The notes: generated from the sequence alone by a model not told the origin. Positions 37,514 to 46,906 are shown, counted from the first letter of the stretch. The stretch is DNA of 60,007 bases from Actinomadura sp. DC4 (GCF_030406325.1 NZ_JAUEQY010000048.1:1-60007), one strand, 5' to 3'. Made by a program: numbers and translations.

Positions 37514-38342
37514 ACGCCGCGACGTGATCGGCGACGAAGGTGCGCAGCGTTCGCGGTGCGGTGCCGGTGATCGATTCCACGTCTTCCGACAGCCACGCCG
37601 CGTCGCCCTCGGCGATCAGCCCGAAGGCCTGGGCGTTGGAGGTCGCGACCGCCTCGGGCACGCCCGCCTGGATCATCGCCGCCCGGTGCTCGGCGGGGCC
37701 GGTCCGGCGGTACTCGACCGTGTGTCCCAGCGCGTCGGACAGCTCTTCGGCGACGTCCGCGTACGTGACCAGGCCGGGCCCGGTCAGCCGGTAGGTCCGG
37801 CCGGCGTGTGTCCCCGGCGCGGTGACCACCGCCGCCGCGGTGGCGGCGACGTCACGAGCGTCGACCATGCCGACCCGGCCGTCGCCGGCCGACATCAGGA
37901 AACCGCCCGTCCGTTCGATCATCGGGGCCAGGGCGAGGAGGTTCTGCATGTAGGCGTTCGCCCGGAGGAGCGTGTAGGACAGGCCGCTGGCCCTCAGATG
38001 CGTCTCGATCCGTGCCTGACCACGACGACGGTCGACGGGAGAGTCCGCCGACGCCTTGCTCGAGACCTTGACCATGTGCCGTACGCCCTCGCGGACGGCA
38101 CTGTCGATGACCGCGATCTCCTGGGCGGGCACGGCCGGGCTCACCAGCAGGACGGTCTCGACGCCGCGCATCGCGACGTCGAGGGTGTCCGGACGGTCGA
38201 AGTCGCCGGTGACGATCTCGACGTCACCGCGGGGTGCGCGGGACGCGTCGCGCACCAGCGCCCGCGTCGGATGGCGTTGCGCGCCGAGCAGCCGGACGGC
38301 TTCGGAGCCGACCTTCCCGGTGGCTCCCGTCACGAGAATCAT
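37506..38342 (-). CDS. NmrA-like NAD(P)-binding protein (atypical SDR)
   Basis: 278 residues from ATG 38342 (GGGGGAA upstream). It starts MILVTGATGKVGSEAVRLLG (Rossmann GxxGxxG) and contains HMVKVSSKASADSPVDRRRG, LRASGLSYTLLRANAYMQNL and GMVDARDVAATAAAVV, all typical of the NAD(P)H-quinone-oxidoreductase-like/NmrA group that acts as redox sensors or reductases. In many actinomycetes such genes are divergent from a TetR gene; here that TetR gene survives only as a C-terminal fragment whose ATG lies two bases away, so the shared promoter was deleted. Expression may therefore be altered. Confidence 0.87.
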   Translation of the reverse strand: MILVTGATGKVGSEAVRLLGAQRHPTRALVRDASRAPRGDVEIVTGDFDRPDTLDVAMRGVETVLLVSPAVPAQEIAVIDSAVREGVRHMVKVSSKASADSPVDRRRGQARIETHLRASGLSYTLLRANAYMQNLLALAPMIERTGGFLMSAGDGRVGMVDARDVAATAAAVVTAPGTHAGRTYRLTGPGLVTYADVAEELSDALGHTVEYRRTGPAEHRAAMIQAGVPEAVATSNAQAFGLIAEGDAAWLSEDVESITGTAPRTLRTFVADHVAAFT

Positions 38343-38343
38343 G

Positions 38344-38808
38344 ATGTTCCCCCTGAAGCACGGGGCGGCCGGTACGAGCACGGTCATCGCCTTCCAGACC
38401 GAAGCGATCCTCGCCCACCAGGCGCCCCTGCTGGCAAGGCTCGACAGCCTCGACGCCCTGCGCGCGTGGCGCGACGTCGTCGTCGACGCCGCCCGGTGGC
38501 AGGGCGGCGCCGGCGGCTGCCCGCTCGGCGGCCTGTCCAGCGAACTGTCCGACCGCAACTCGTGGGCCCGCGACGCCCTGGCCGCGAGCTTCACCGCCTG
38601 GGCCGAGACGATCCGCGGCGGCCTGCTCGACATGGTCGCCAACGGCACCCTGCGCCGTGGAACCGACGCCGGCCGGTTCGCTCTCGCGCTGCTGGCCGCC
38701 GTCCAGGGCGGCCTTCTGCTCGCTCAGGCCCAGCACACCACCGACGCCCTGGAAGCCGCCCTCGACACCGTGATCGCGAGCATCCACGACCAGGCGGCAC
38801 CGCGGTAG
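38344..38808 (+). pseudogene. TetR-family regulator lacking its DNA-binding domain
   Basis: 154 residues could be made from ATG 38344. From ILAHQAPLLARLDSLDALRA onward the sequence is a TetR C-terminal ligand domain (LSSELSDRNSWARDALAASF, LALLAAVQGGLLLAQAQHTT), but the N-terminal helix-turn-helix (about 50 residues) is absent and replaced by antisense of the NmrA gene start. Probably a deletion fused the two divergent genes. A dominant-negative product is conceivable but unlikely. Confidence 0.7.
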
Positions 38809-39447
38809 TCAGTCGTTCTCGGTCAGCGGGTCCAGGCGGCGGATCAGGCGGATCGCGGCGGCGGCGACCGTGTCGGCCTCCGTCTTGGTCTCGCAGGCGG
38901 CGACCTCGCGGGCGGCCTCGCCGATGACCGTCGTGAGGACCGCCACCGTGACGCGGTCGACCGGGTCGGTGCCCGCGCCCAGCAGCACGGCGTTCTGCCG
39001 GACCCACTCGCGGTTGCGGGTGCGGCGGACCAGCTCGAAGCCCGGCGGCCCGTCGCCGTCCATCAGCAGCCGTACGACGTCGCGCCGCTGCCACGACCCC
39101 TCCATGAACGCCTGCGCGCCCGCGATGAACTGCTCCAGCGGGTTGGTCTCGCCCGCCTCGCGCAGGGCCGCGACGGCGGCGGCCGCCGCCTCCTCCTGCG
39201 CGTTCTGGTGGTCCTCCCACAGCGCCAGGAAGATCTCGGCCTTGCCGCCGAAGTGGTGATAGAGGCTGCCGACGCTGGAGCCGGCGCGTTCGACGACGTC
39301 GGCCACGCTCGCGTCCGCGAAGCCGCGTTCGGTGAAGACCTCGCGGGCCGCCACCAGCATGCTCCGGCGCGTCTCGGCCGTGCGGCTCCACCGCCAGGCG
39401 TTCGCGCTCGGGCGTGTGTTGGTCTTGCGTGCCACCGGATCCGCCAC
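38809..39447 (-). CDS. TetR-family regulator, likely controller of the acyl-CoA regulon
   Basis: 212 residues. The helix-turn-helix is ASVADVVERAGSSVGSLYHH followed by FGGKAEIFLALWEDHQN. The N-terminal arm (about 25 residues, Arg-rich) is long. The C-terminal domain (EEAAAAAVAALREAGETNPL, QNAVLLGAGTDPVDRVTVAV) resembles regulators of lipid catabolism. Divergent from the acyl-CoA dehydrogenase, with regulon site 2 (39542) between them. GTG 39447 is the likely start (GAGGAAGG upstream), GTG 39435 an alternative. Binding to the shared site is inferred. Confidence 0.88.
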   Translation of the reverse strand: MADPVARKTNTRPSANAWRWSRTAETRRSMLVAAREVFTERGFADASVADVVERAGSSVGSLYHHFGGKAEIFLALWEDHQNAQEEAAAAAVAALREAGETNPLEQFIAGAQAFMEGSWQRRDVVRLLMDGDGPPGFELVRRTRNREWVRQNAVLLGAGTDPVDRVTVAVLTTVIGEAAREVAACETKTEADTVAAAAIRLIRRLDPLTEND

Positions 39448-39541
39448 CCTTCCTCGCTCCCTCTCAGGTTACGGAACCGTATTCCAGAATCCTCGCGCCG
39501 CAGGCCGACTTGACACACCTACGGGCGAGGGGCACGCTGAG

Positions 39542-39562
39542 TTTTAGAGCGCGATTCTAGAA
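39542..39562. promoter_or_regulatory. Regulon site 2, TTCTAGAA-N5-CTCTAAAA (minus-strand reading)
   Basis: Read on the minus strand: TTCTAGAA-TCGCG-CTCTAAAA. It differs from sites 1 and 3 at one base of the second half. It lies 24 bases before the acyl-CoA dehydrogenase start and about 95 before the TetR start. Confidence 0.65.
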
Positions 39563-39586
39563 AAGGTTCCTGAAGGGGGACGGCCC

Positions 39587-40747
39587 ATGGTGGACTTCTC
39601 GCTCAGCGACGAGGAGCGGCAGATCCGCGACACCGTCCGCAGCTTCATCGCCAAGGAGGTCATCCCTCTCGAGGACGAGGTGCTGCGCAACGAGCGGGCC
39701 GGCCGGCCCGGCCTCGCCCCCGACGTGGTCAAAGAGCTGCAGCTCAAGGCCAAGAAGGCCGGCTTCTGGGGCATCAACACGCCCGAGGAGTACGGCGGCC
39801 TCGACGCGGGCGCCCTCCTGTCGGCCATCCTCGTCATCGAGACCGGCCGTACGTTCGTGCCCTTCACCTTCGGCGGCACCGCGGACAACATCCTCTACGC
39901 GGGCACCGAGGAGCAGAAGCAGCGCTACCTCATCCCGACCATCGAGGGCGAGCGGCGCTCCTGTTTCGCCATCACCGAGCCCGGCGCCGGGTCCGACGCC
40001 CGCAACATCGCCGCGCGGGCGGTCAAGGACGCGAGCGGCGACTGGATCATCAACGGTGAGAAGACGTTCATCACCGGCGGCAACGAGGCCGACTTCGTCA
40101 TGGTCTTCGCCGTCGTACCGGACGCGGGCGTCACCTGCTTCCTCGCCGACCGCGACATGGGCTGGAAGTCCGAGCCGATCCCGACCATGGGCGAGTGGGG
40201 CCCGGCCGCCCTGGTCTTCGAGGACGTGCGCGTGCCGCACGAGAACGTGCTCGGCGAGGTCGGCAAGGGCTTCGAGCTGGCCATGACCTGGATCAGGAAC
40301 GGCCGCTTCATGATCCCGGCGCGTGCCATCGGATCGGCCGAGCGCCTGCTGCAGATGGCCATCGACTACGCGAACATCCGCACGTCGATGGGCCACCTCA
40401 TCGGTGAGTACCAGGCCATCCAGTGGCAGATCGCCGACTCTCAGGTGGAGATCGAGGCCACCAAGTGGCTCACCCTGTACGCCGCGTGGCGCGTGCAGCA
40501 GGGCATGGACGCCCGGCACGCCTCCTCGATCGCCAAGCTCAACGGCGCCGAGATGGCCAACAAGGTGGTCGACCGCGTCCTGCAGATCCACGGCGGCATG
40601 GGTTACACAAAGGAGCTGCCGATCGAACGCTGGTACCGCGAGCTGCGCCTGCTGCGCATCTACGAGGGCACCGATGAGATCCAGCGCCGGACGATCGCCC
40701 GCAACCTCCTGAAAGGTCACGTACGCCTCGGCGGCATCGGCGAATGA
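39587..40747 (+). CDS. Acyl-CoA dehydrogenase
   Basis: 386 residues, usual length. N-terminal helices (FSLSDEERQIRDTVRSFIAK) precede the flavin-binding CFAITEPGAGSDARNIAARA and DWIINGEKTFITGGNEADFV, and the C-terminal helices have QIHGGMGYTKELPIERWYRE and LRIYEGTDEIQRRTIARNLL, where the Glu of YEGTDE is the usual catalytic base. It oxidises acyl-CoA to 2-enoyl-CoA with FAD and passes electrons to ETF. It overlaps the ADP-forming synthetase gene by 4 bases, so activation and first oxidation are co-expressed under regulon site 2. Confidence 0.95.
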   Translation: MVDFSLSDEERQIRDTVRSFIAKEVIPLEDEVLRNERAGRPGLAPDVVKELQLKAKKAGFWGINTPEEYGGLDAGALLSAILVIETGRTFVPFTFGGTADNILYAGTEEQKQRYLIPTIEGERRSCFAITEPGAGSDARNIAARAVKDASGDWIINGEKTFITGGNEADFVMVFAVVPDAGVTCFLADRDMGWKSEPIPTMGEWGPAALVFEDVRVPHENVLGEVGKGFELAMTWIRNGRFMIPARAIGSAERLLQMAIDYANIRTSMGHLIGEYQAIQWQIADSQVEIEATKWLTLYAAWRVQQGMDARHASSIAKLNGAEMANKVVDRVLQIHGGMGYTKELPIERWYRELRLLRIYEGTDEIQRRTIARNLLKGHVRLGGIGE

Positions 40748-42834
40748 CCGCGGCGATCCGCGCACTGTTCGATCCCGCGTCGATCGCCATGGTCGGCGCG
40801 ACCGACAAGTCCGGCTGGTCGGTGAACACGTTCGCGAACCTGCGGCGGTACGGCTTCGGCGGCCCCATCCACCTCGTCAACCCCCGCACCGAGGTCGTGC
40901 ACGGCGAGCGGGCGTACCGCAGCCTGAGCGACCTGCCCGCACCCGTCGACCTCGCGTACGTCATGGTGCCGACCCCGGCCGTACGCGACGTGCTGGAGGA
41001 GGGCGCGCGGCTCGGCATCCCCAACTACGTGGTCCTCACCGCGGGCTTCGGCGAGACCGGGCCGGAGGGGCGCGCGCGTGAGGAGGAGCTCGCCGCCTTC
41101 TGCCGGGCGAACGGCCTGACCGTGCTCGGCCCGAACGGCAACGGCTTCATCAACGCCGCCACCTCCGTCACCCCGTACGGCCTGCCGATCCCGCCGCCGC
41201 TCCTGTCCGGGTCGGTCGGCGTCGTGCTGCAGAGCGGCGCGTTGGCCAGCTCCGTCCTGGCCTTCAGCCAGGTACGGGGCATCGGCCTCAGCCTGCTCAC
41301 CTCGATGGGCAACGAGGCGGTCGTCTCGGTGACCGACGTGATCGACCACCTCGTGGACGACCCGGCGACGAAGGCCATCGCGCTGTTCCTGGAGTCGATC
41401 CGCCGGCCGGAGGAGTTCGCCCGCGTGGCCCGCCGCGCGCTGGCGGCGGGCAAGCCGATCGTCGCGCTCAAGATCGGCCGGAGCGGCCTCGCCTCGCGTA
41501 CGGCGCAGGCGCACACCGGCGCGCTCGTCGGCGACGACGCGGTCATCGACGCGGCCTTCCGGCGGCTCGGCGTCATCCGGGTGCGCTCGCTGGAGGACCT
41601 GATCATCACCGCGGGCCTGCTCGCGTCGTCCGGGCCGCTGCCCGGCCCGCGGCTCGGCGTGGTCACACCCTCGGGCGGCGCCTCGGAGATCATCGCCGAC
41701 CGCGCCGAGGACGAGGGGCTGGAGCTCCCGCCGTTCGCCGGGGAGACGCTCGCGCGGCTGACCGAGATCATGCCGGAGTTCGGCAGCGCGGCGAACCCGC
41801 TGGACGTCACCGGCTACGTCGTCGTCGACCGGACCCTGCTCAGCCGCGCGCTGCGGGTCGTGGCCGAGGACCCCGGCATCGACGTGGTCCTGCTCCTGTC
41901 CGACCTGCCGCGCATCGAGCCGCCCGATCCCGCGCCGGTCCTGCGCCAGTACGAGAACACCACCCGCGTCATCGCCGAGTCACCCAAGCCCGTCGTCATC
42001 GTCGGCAACGTGCTGGTCGACGTCGGCGCCTTCGCCCGTACGGTCCAGGAGCGCACCGGATACCCGCACGTCGTCGGCGGCATCGAGCACGGGATGGCCG
42101 CGATCGGCGCGGCCGTCCGCTGGTCGCGGATCCGGCGCGAGGCCGCGGAGCCGCCACGGGCCGGGCCCCGCAGCGCGGCCGATGACACGGCTAGCGGCGT
42201 GTGGGCCGAGCACCGCGCCGCCGCGTTCCTGGCCGCCAACGGCGTCCCGGTGGTTCCGGCCGAGCTCGCCGCCGACGAGGAGGCCGCCGTGGCCGCCGCC
42301 GGATCCTTCGGCTACCCGGTCGTCCTCAAGGCCGCCGCCGAGGGGCTGGGCCACAAGAGCGACATCGGCGGCGTACGCCTCGGCCTCACCGGGCCGGACG
42401 AGGTACGGCGGGCGTACCGCGAGATCCGTGCGGCGGCGGGACCGGCGGCCCTCGGCGCGCTGGTGCAGCCGCAGCGGGACGGCGGCGTCGAACTCCTCGT
42501 AGGCGTCGTACGCGACCCGGCGTGGGGTCTGGTGCTGGCGGTCGGCCTCGGCGGCGTGTGGGTGGAGGTGCTGAGGGACTCCGCGCTTCGGCTGCTGCCG
42601 GTCGGCGCCGCGGAGGCGCGCCGCGCGCTCGGCGAGCTGCGCGGCGCGAAACTGCTGGAGGGCGCGCGCGGCACCGAGCCGGCCGACCTGGACGCGGTGG
42701 CGGACGTCGTCGCCCGCGTCTGCGCCCTGGCCGGAAGCCTCGGCGACGACCTCGAGTCGCTGGAGATCAACCCCCTGCTGGTGTGCGGCTCCCGGATCGA
42801 GGCCCTGGACGCGCTCGTGACATGGCGCGCGTGA
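40744..42834 (+). CDS. ADP-forming (acetate/acyl)-CoA synthetase, fused alpha-beta
   Basis: 696 residues. The N-terminal CoA-binding Rossmann domain is FDPASIAMVGATDKSGWSVN, the succinyl-CoA-ligase-like domain has LTAGFGETGPEGRAREEELA and LGPNGNGFINAATS, the phospho-His loop appears as AQAHTGALVGDDAV, and the C-terminal ATP-grasp domain has GYPVVLKAAAEGLGHKSDIG with GVRLGL. It makes acyl-CoA from acid, CoA and ATP with release of ADP. Overlaps the acyl-CoA dehydrogenase gene by 4 bases. The acid substrate is presumably the one degraded by the surrounding beta-oxidation genes. Confidence 0.92.
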   Translation: MTAAIRALFDPASIAMVGATDKSGWSVNTFANLRRYGFGGPIHLVNPRTEVVHGERAYRSLSDLPAPVDLAYVMVPTPAVRDVLEEGARLGIPNYVVLTAGFGETGPEGRAREEELAAFCRANGLTVLGPNGNGFINAATSVTPYGLPIPPPLLSGSVGVVLQSGALASSVLAFSQVRGIGLSLLTSMGNEAVVSVTDVIDHLVDDPATKAIALFLESIRRPEEFARVARRALAAGKPIVALKIGRSGLASRTAQAHTGALVGDDAVIDAAFRRLGVIRVRSLEDLIITAGLLASSGPLPGPRLGVVTPSGGASEIIADRAEDEGLELPPFAGETLARLTEIMPEFGSAANPLDVTGYVVVDRTLLSRALRVVAEDPGIDVVLLLSDLPRIEPPDPAPVLRQYENTTRVIAESPKPVVIVGNVLVDVGAFARTVQERTGYPHVVGGIEHGMAAIGAAVRWSRIRREAAEPPRAGPRSAADDTASGVWAEHRAAAFLAANGVPVVPAELAADEEAAVAAAGSFGYPVVLKAAAEGLGHKSDIGGVRLGLTGPDEVRRAYREIRAAAGPAALGALVQPQRDGGVELLVGVVRDPAWGLVLAVGLGGVWVEVLRDSALRLLPVGAAEARRALGELRGAKLLEGARGTEPADLDAVADVVARVCALAGSLGDDLESLEINPLLVCGSRIEALDALVTWRA

Positions 42835-42983
42835 CACGGACTAAGCGGCATTCGCGACACCCCGCCGCGAATCAACGCAGGTAGCTGACACTAGGGGTGG
42901 AACTTGCTTAACTATGGCGATCTAGTCCGTAGTTCGCCGTTCCTCCCCAGGCCCGGTGACGACGAGGTAGTTCGGAGGTGGCG

Positions 42984-43181
42984 ATGCGCACCGGACCGCC
43001 TTTGGTCATCGCCTGGCTGATCATCGGAGGGCTGGCGGCGGGGCAGCGCCACTACTACTCCCACTTCGACGGCAGCTGCGGCCGGATCGCCACGATCGGC
43101 GTGGTGTGGATCTCCGGCCCGCTCAACTACGTCGGCCTCAACCCGTGGGTCGCCTGCAAGGCTCCGCAGCCCAGCAGGTGA
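42984..43181 (+). CDS. Small one-helix membrane protein
   Basis: 65 residues from ATG 42984, with GGAGG 6 bases upstream. An N-terminal hydrophobic segment (LVIAWLIIGGLAAG) is followed by QRHYYSHFDGSCGR and a second, weaker hydrophobic stretch; two Cys (SCGR and VACKAP) could form a disulphide outside the membrane. Small proteins of this type are common and unassigned in actinomycetes. Followed by a convergent gene 20 bases away. Confidence 0.65.
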   Translation: MRTGPPLVIAWLIIGGLAAGQRHYYSHFDGSCGRIATIGVVWISGPLNYVGLNPWVACKAPQPSR

Positions 43182-43200
43182 CCCGTACGGGCGAGGTGTC

Positions 43201-45285
43201 TCAGCGGTAGGACCGCCACGTCCCGATCGGCCGCCGCTGCCCGACTCCGTTCCGGGAGTAGTCGCAGACGCCCGTACGGAACGTCGCGCTCAGCCGCTTG
43301 CGCTCCTCCGCCGTGAAGCCGGCCGGGTGGCCGCGGAAGTCCAGCGGCTTCAGCGAGCACTTCATGACGTCCATCGTCAGGCCCTCCCCGGCGGCCATGC
43401 GGGTGTTCGCCGCGACCGGGTACGCCGCGCCGCACTGACCGCCCGGCGGGTAGGTCAGGGGCTGGAGGATCCGCGTCGCGGCCGACAGGTAGCAGCCGTC
43501 GCCCAGGTCGCCGGGCCGGTCCGCGAGGACCTTCTGCCGCGGGTCGCGGCGCGAGTGGTCGGCCTCGATCGCGGTGAGCCAGCGGTCCATCGCGTCGAGC
43601 TCGTAGACGGACGCCGCCGCCGTCTCGGCCGCCGTCGCGTGGTTCTCGATGATGACCTGGTTGCCGGCGCCGCCCGAGCGCAGCAGCCGCTGCCGCATGA
43701 CGAAGGACCACTCGGTGGTGTGGATGTCGTTGATGGCGCCGGCCAGGTCCAGATCGGTGCGCTGGTCGATGACCGGGGTCTGCCGCAGTCCCTGCGCCGC
43801 CGCGTTGACGATGTCGTCGGCGTAGACCGCGTCGAGGGCCTTCGGGTCGGCCGCGGTGCGCTGCGCGACCGGCTTGCCCGTGTGGTCGAGCCCGCCGATC
43901 GCGGTGTTGAGCGCGGTGAACTGGGCCGGCGTGATGGTCCCGGCCTTCAGCGCGGCCAGCCCGTACTCCACGCCGGTGTTGTCCAGTGGGCTGCGGACGA
44001 ACCCGGTCCTCGGGTCACGGCCGAGCTGGTTGACCAGCTGCTCGCCTGAGTTGCACTTGACGCCGCCGGGGTTGGTCACCGGGTCCCAGCGCGCGGAGAC
44101 CGGGATCGCCGGGTTGCAGCTGTCCGTGGCGGTGGACCGGCTGGCGAAGGTCTGGTCCCAGGAGACGCACGTCGTGTAGTCGGTGAACCCGGCGACGGCC
44201 TTCTTCTGCGCGGCGGTGAAGTCCGCGCCCGGCCCGGCGAAGAACCGGTCCAGCAGCCGGCAGTCCGCGACCGGGCCGCCCGTGCTCAGCGGGTCGGGGA
44301 AGGACACGCCGGGGATGATGCCGTCCACGATGCCGGGGTAGTTCTCGGCGATGTCGTACTGCTGGATCGCCCCGCCGGAGCCGCCCCAGCCGATGGTGTG
44401 CCGGACCGGGCCGTAGCTCTCGGCGAAGTGCTCCTTGACCATCATCGCCGCCTCGGCCGAGATGATCGGGCTGCAGTTGTTGTCGAGTACGTTCAGGGTG
44501 GAGGAGGCGACCGCGTAGCCCTGGCCGAGGAACAGGTCGTTCAGCACGCCGCCGGTGGCGGAGCCCTGGTGGTACCCGGCGTTGCAGCCGCCGCCGAAGG
44601 TGTAGACGAGCCGGCCGTTCCAGCTCCGGTCCGGCGTGAACGGCGAGGGCGCCGCGCCGTCGTACAGCGCCGCGATCTCATACACCGCCCGGTCGATCGT
44701 CCCGCGCTCGACGCGCACGACGTAGGGGACGGCCCGGCCGCCCACCGTCGCGGTGGCCAGGTCCGCCGGGCGCGCGGACGGGTCGGCGAGGGGCGCGTAC
44801 GCGCCGGCCGTGGTGCGGTACACGTACGTGGTCTGCGTGGGCGCGGCGCAGTACGGCTGCTCGGCCGCGGGCAGGCCGAACGCCTGCGTCTCGCAGTAGA
44901 ACGGCAGCTGCTGCCGGCCGGACAGCACCGGCCCGGTGATCGGATGGTCGGTCACCCGCAGCGTGGCGCGGCGGCCGGACTGCCGGGCCTCCAGGATGTT
45001 GACGCCCGTGCGCAGCCCGGTCGCGAGCCCGAGCAGGCCGCCGTCGGCCGCCCGGTGGAGGCTCACCGCGTGCCCGTTCGCGTTGAGGATCACCGGCCGC
45101 GAGCCCGCCGGTGCGACCCGGACCAGCACCTGGCCGCCGCTGACGAACCGCGGTTGGGGGTTCGACACCGACGTGATGCTCAGCCGGGGCGCCGGCGCCG
45201 CGCTCGCCGTCCCGTACGTCGTCAACGGCACCGCCGTCGCCAGGGCCACGCAGGCGATGGCCGGCCGCCATCTACGATCTGCCAC
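43201..45285 (-). CDS. Secreted alpha/beta-hydrolase-like protein (DUF6351-like)
   Basis: 694 residues from GTG 45285. Signal peptide: RRWRPAIACVALATAVPLT with cleavage near ASA/AP. The body has an Ig-like N-terminal part (RLSITSVSNPQPRFVSGGQV), then NGRLVYTFGGGCNAGYHQGS and the nucleophile-elbow-like GWGGSGGAIQQYDIAENYPG, with GIVDGIIPGVSFPDP after it, as in tannase/feruloyl-esterase-like hydrolases. The C-terminal half is helical with a conserved-looking HTTEWSFVMRQRLLRSGG. Several Cys pairs suggest disulphides. An extracellular esterase/lipase role is inferred; an acid released by it could feed the neighbouring acyl-CoA genes. Confidence 0.75.
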   Translation of the reverse strand: MADRRWRPAIACVALATAVPLTTYGTASAAPAPRLSITSVSNPQPRFVSGGQVLVRVAPAGSRPVILNANGHAVSLHRAADGGLLGLATGLRTGVNILEARQSGRRATLRVTDHPITGPVLSGRQQLPFYCETQAFGLPAAEQPYCAAPTQTTYVYRTTAGAYAPLADPSARPADLATATVGGRAVPYVVRVERGTIDRAVYEIAALYDGAAPSPFTPDRSWNGRLVYTFGGGCNAGYHQGSATGGVLNDLFLGQGYAVASSTLNVLDNNCSPIISAEAAMMVKEHFAESYGPVRHTIGWGGSGGAIQQYDIAENYPGIVDGIIPGVSFPDPLSTGGPVADCRLLDRFFAGPGADFTAAQKKAVAGFTDYTTCVSWDQTFASRSTATDSCNPAIPVSARWDPVTNPGGVKCNSGEQLVNQLGRDPRTGFVRSPLDNTGVEYGLAALKAGTITPAQFTALNTAIGGLDHTGKPVAQRTAADPKALDAVYADDIVNAAAQGLRQTPVIDQRTDLDLAGAINDIHTTEWSFVMRQRLLRSGGAGNQVIIENHATAAETAAASVYELDAMDRWLTAIEADHSRRDPRQKVLADRPGDLGDGCYLSAATRILQPLTYPPGGQCGAAYPVAANTRMAAGEGLTMDVMKCSLKPLDFRGHPAGFTAEERKRLSATFRTGVCDYSRNGVGQRRPIGTWRSYR

Positions 45286-45347
45286 TAGCCGCTCCGCTCG
45301 TTCGTGACACCGCCGGGGTCGCGGTGCCGGGACTGGGGGTCGCCGGG

Positions 45348-46490
45348 TCAGGGCCGGCGGTTGGAGAGCACGAGGGTGGCGGCGGCCATGAACATCCCGC
45401 CGTTGCCGAGGACGACGCCGATCTCGGCGCCGGGCACCTGCGCCGCGGCCTCGCCGCGGAGCTGGCGGATCGACTCCTGCATCGCGAACATGCCGTACAT
45501 GCCGGTGTGGGTGTAGGACAGGCCGCCGCCGTTGGTGTTCATCGGCAGCCGCCCGCCCGGAGAGGTGTGCCCCTCCGCGATGAAGGCACCGGCCTCGCCC
45601 CGCCCGACGAAGCCCATGTCCTCCAGCCCGTAGATGGGCACGTGCGCGAACGCGTCGTAGATCATGACGTGGTCGACGTCGCCGTGGGTGATCTTCGCCT
45701 CGGCGAACGCCGCCCGGCTCGACAGGCGGAACGACCGCGACGTGGTGAAGTCCTCCATCTGGGAGATGATCGGCGCCTCGGCCGACTCCCCGGCGCCGAG
45801 GACGTGCACCGGCGGCTTGCGGGTGCCGAGCGCCTCGGCACGCTCGCGCGAGGTGATCATCAGCGCGCCGCCGCCGTCGGTGACCAGGCAGCATTCGAGC
45901 AGGTGAAAGGGGTAGGCGACGAGCCGGGAGGCGAGCACGTCCTCCACGGTGACCAGGTCGCGCATCGCCGCCCGCGGGTTGCGGCTCGACCACCGGCGCT
46001 GCGCCACCGCGACCGAGGCGAGCTGTTCGTGGGTGAGCCCGGTCTCCTTCATGTACCGCAGCGCCGTGACGGTGAACGTCGTCGCCGGGCCCATCGTCCC
46101 GTACGGCAGCTCGAACTGGCCGAGGAGAGAGTCGCGCCCGAACGACCGCGGCGGCGCGCCGACCCGGGACCGCCCGGACTCCCCGTGCGTGACGAGCACG
46201 GTGTGGCACAGCCCGGCCCCGATCGCGGCCACCGCGTGCCGTACGTGGAAGAGGAAGGACGTGCCGCCGACCGACGTGCCGTCCAGCCAGGCCGGGGTGA
46301 TGCCGAGCGCGTGCGCGACCTGCACCGGGCCGGGCGTGCCGACCGTCGCGACCCCGTCGACGTCGTCCTTGCCCAGCCCGGCGTCGGCCAGCGCGTTGCG
46401 GGCGCCCTCCAGGTGCAGCTGGAACACCGAGCGGTCTGGGAGCCGGCCGATCTCGTCGGTCTCGGCCGCGCCGACGATGACCGCGCTCAC
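45348..46490 (-). CDS. Thiolase-like protein (lipid-transfer/Ltp2-type)
   Basis: 380 residues from GTG 46490, overlapping the DUF35 stop (GTGA). It starts SAVIVGAAETDEIGRLPDRS, and has LECCLVTDGGGALMITSRER and TNTNGGGLSYTHTGMYGMFA, the conserved regions of the SCP-x/Ltp-type thiolases. The nucleophilic Cys position in the N-terminal half reads VGGTSFLFHVRHA, without Cys, as in aldolase-type members (Ltp2) that form complexes with DUF35 proteins. It probably cleaves a 3-hydroxyacyl- or 3-ketoacyl-CoA side chain. Paired with the upstream DUF35 gene. Confidence 0.88.
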   Translation of the reverse strand: MSAVIVGAAETDEIGRLPDRSVFQLHLEGARNALADAGLGKDDVDGVATVGTPGPVQVAHALGITPAWLDGTSVGGTSFLFHVRHAVAAIGAGLCHTVLVTHGESGRSRVGAPPRSFGRDSLLGQFELPYGTMGPATTFTVTALRYMKETGLTHEQLASVAVAQRRWSSRNPRAAMRDLVTVEDVLASRLVAYPFHLLECCLVTDGGGALMITSRERAEALGTRKPPVHVLGAGESAEAPIISQMEDFTTSRSFRLSSRAAFAEAKITHGDVDHVMIYDAFAHVPIYGLEDMGFVGRGEAGAFIAEGHTSPGGRLPMNTNGGGLSYTHTGMYGMFAMQESIRQLRGEAAAQVPGAEIGVVLGNGGMFMAAATLVLSNRRP

Positions 46491-46906
46491 CGGTCGCCCG
46501 CCGGCGTGAAGAGGGGGACGTGGACGTCGCCACGGGGTTCGAAGACCACGCGCAGCGGCATGTCCAGCTCGAGGTTCTCCGGGGTGATCTCGGTGCCCAC
46601 GATGTTCGTCATCATCCGCACGCCCTCCTCCAGCTCGACGACGGCGATCGCGTACGGGCCGTCCCCGGCGAAGCCCGGCGCCGGGCGGTGGCTGATCACG
46701 TACGAGTAGAGGCTGGCACGTCCGCTGACCGTCACCCACTCGACCTCCGATGCGCCGCAGTGCGGGCAGATCGGGCGCGGGTAGAAGTAGTGCCGCGCGC
46801 AGGAGAGGCAGCGCTGGACGCGGAGTTCGCCGGCGGCGGTGCCGTCCCAGAACGGCTGCGTCTCGGGGGTCGGCCGGGGGATCGCCTTCGGCTGGTCGGC
46901 GGACAC
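46487..46906 (-). CDS. DUF35 zinc-ribbon OB-fold protein, thiolase partner
   Basis: 139 residues. The zinc ribbon is RVQRCLSCARHYFYPRPICP with HCGASEVEW (two CxxC pairs) and the OB fold has YSYVISHRPAPGFAGDGPYA and VVFEPRGDVHVPLF. DUF35 proteins bind CoA esters and form obligate complexes with Ltp-type thiolases/aldolases, for example in steroid side-chain degradation. The stop codon overlaps the thiolase start, consistent with a 1:1 complex. Regulon site 3 lies 32 bases upstream, so the pair belongs to the same predicted regulon as the SDR/MaoC and acyl-CoA dehydrogenase operons. Confidence 0.92.
   Translation of the reverse strand: MSADQPKAIPRPTPETQPFWDGTAAGELRVQRCLSCARHYFYPRPICPHCGASEVEWVTVSGRASLYSYVISHRPAPGFAGDGPYAIAVVELEEGVRMMTNIVGTEITPENLELDMPLRVVFEPRGDVHVPLFTPAGDR

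Noticed and set aside
45286-46533. Extension of the DUF6351-like frame upstream to 46533
   Set aside because: This part is the thiolase gene read in a different frame; the signal peptide places the start at 45285.
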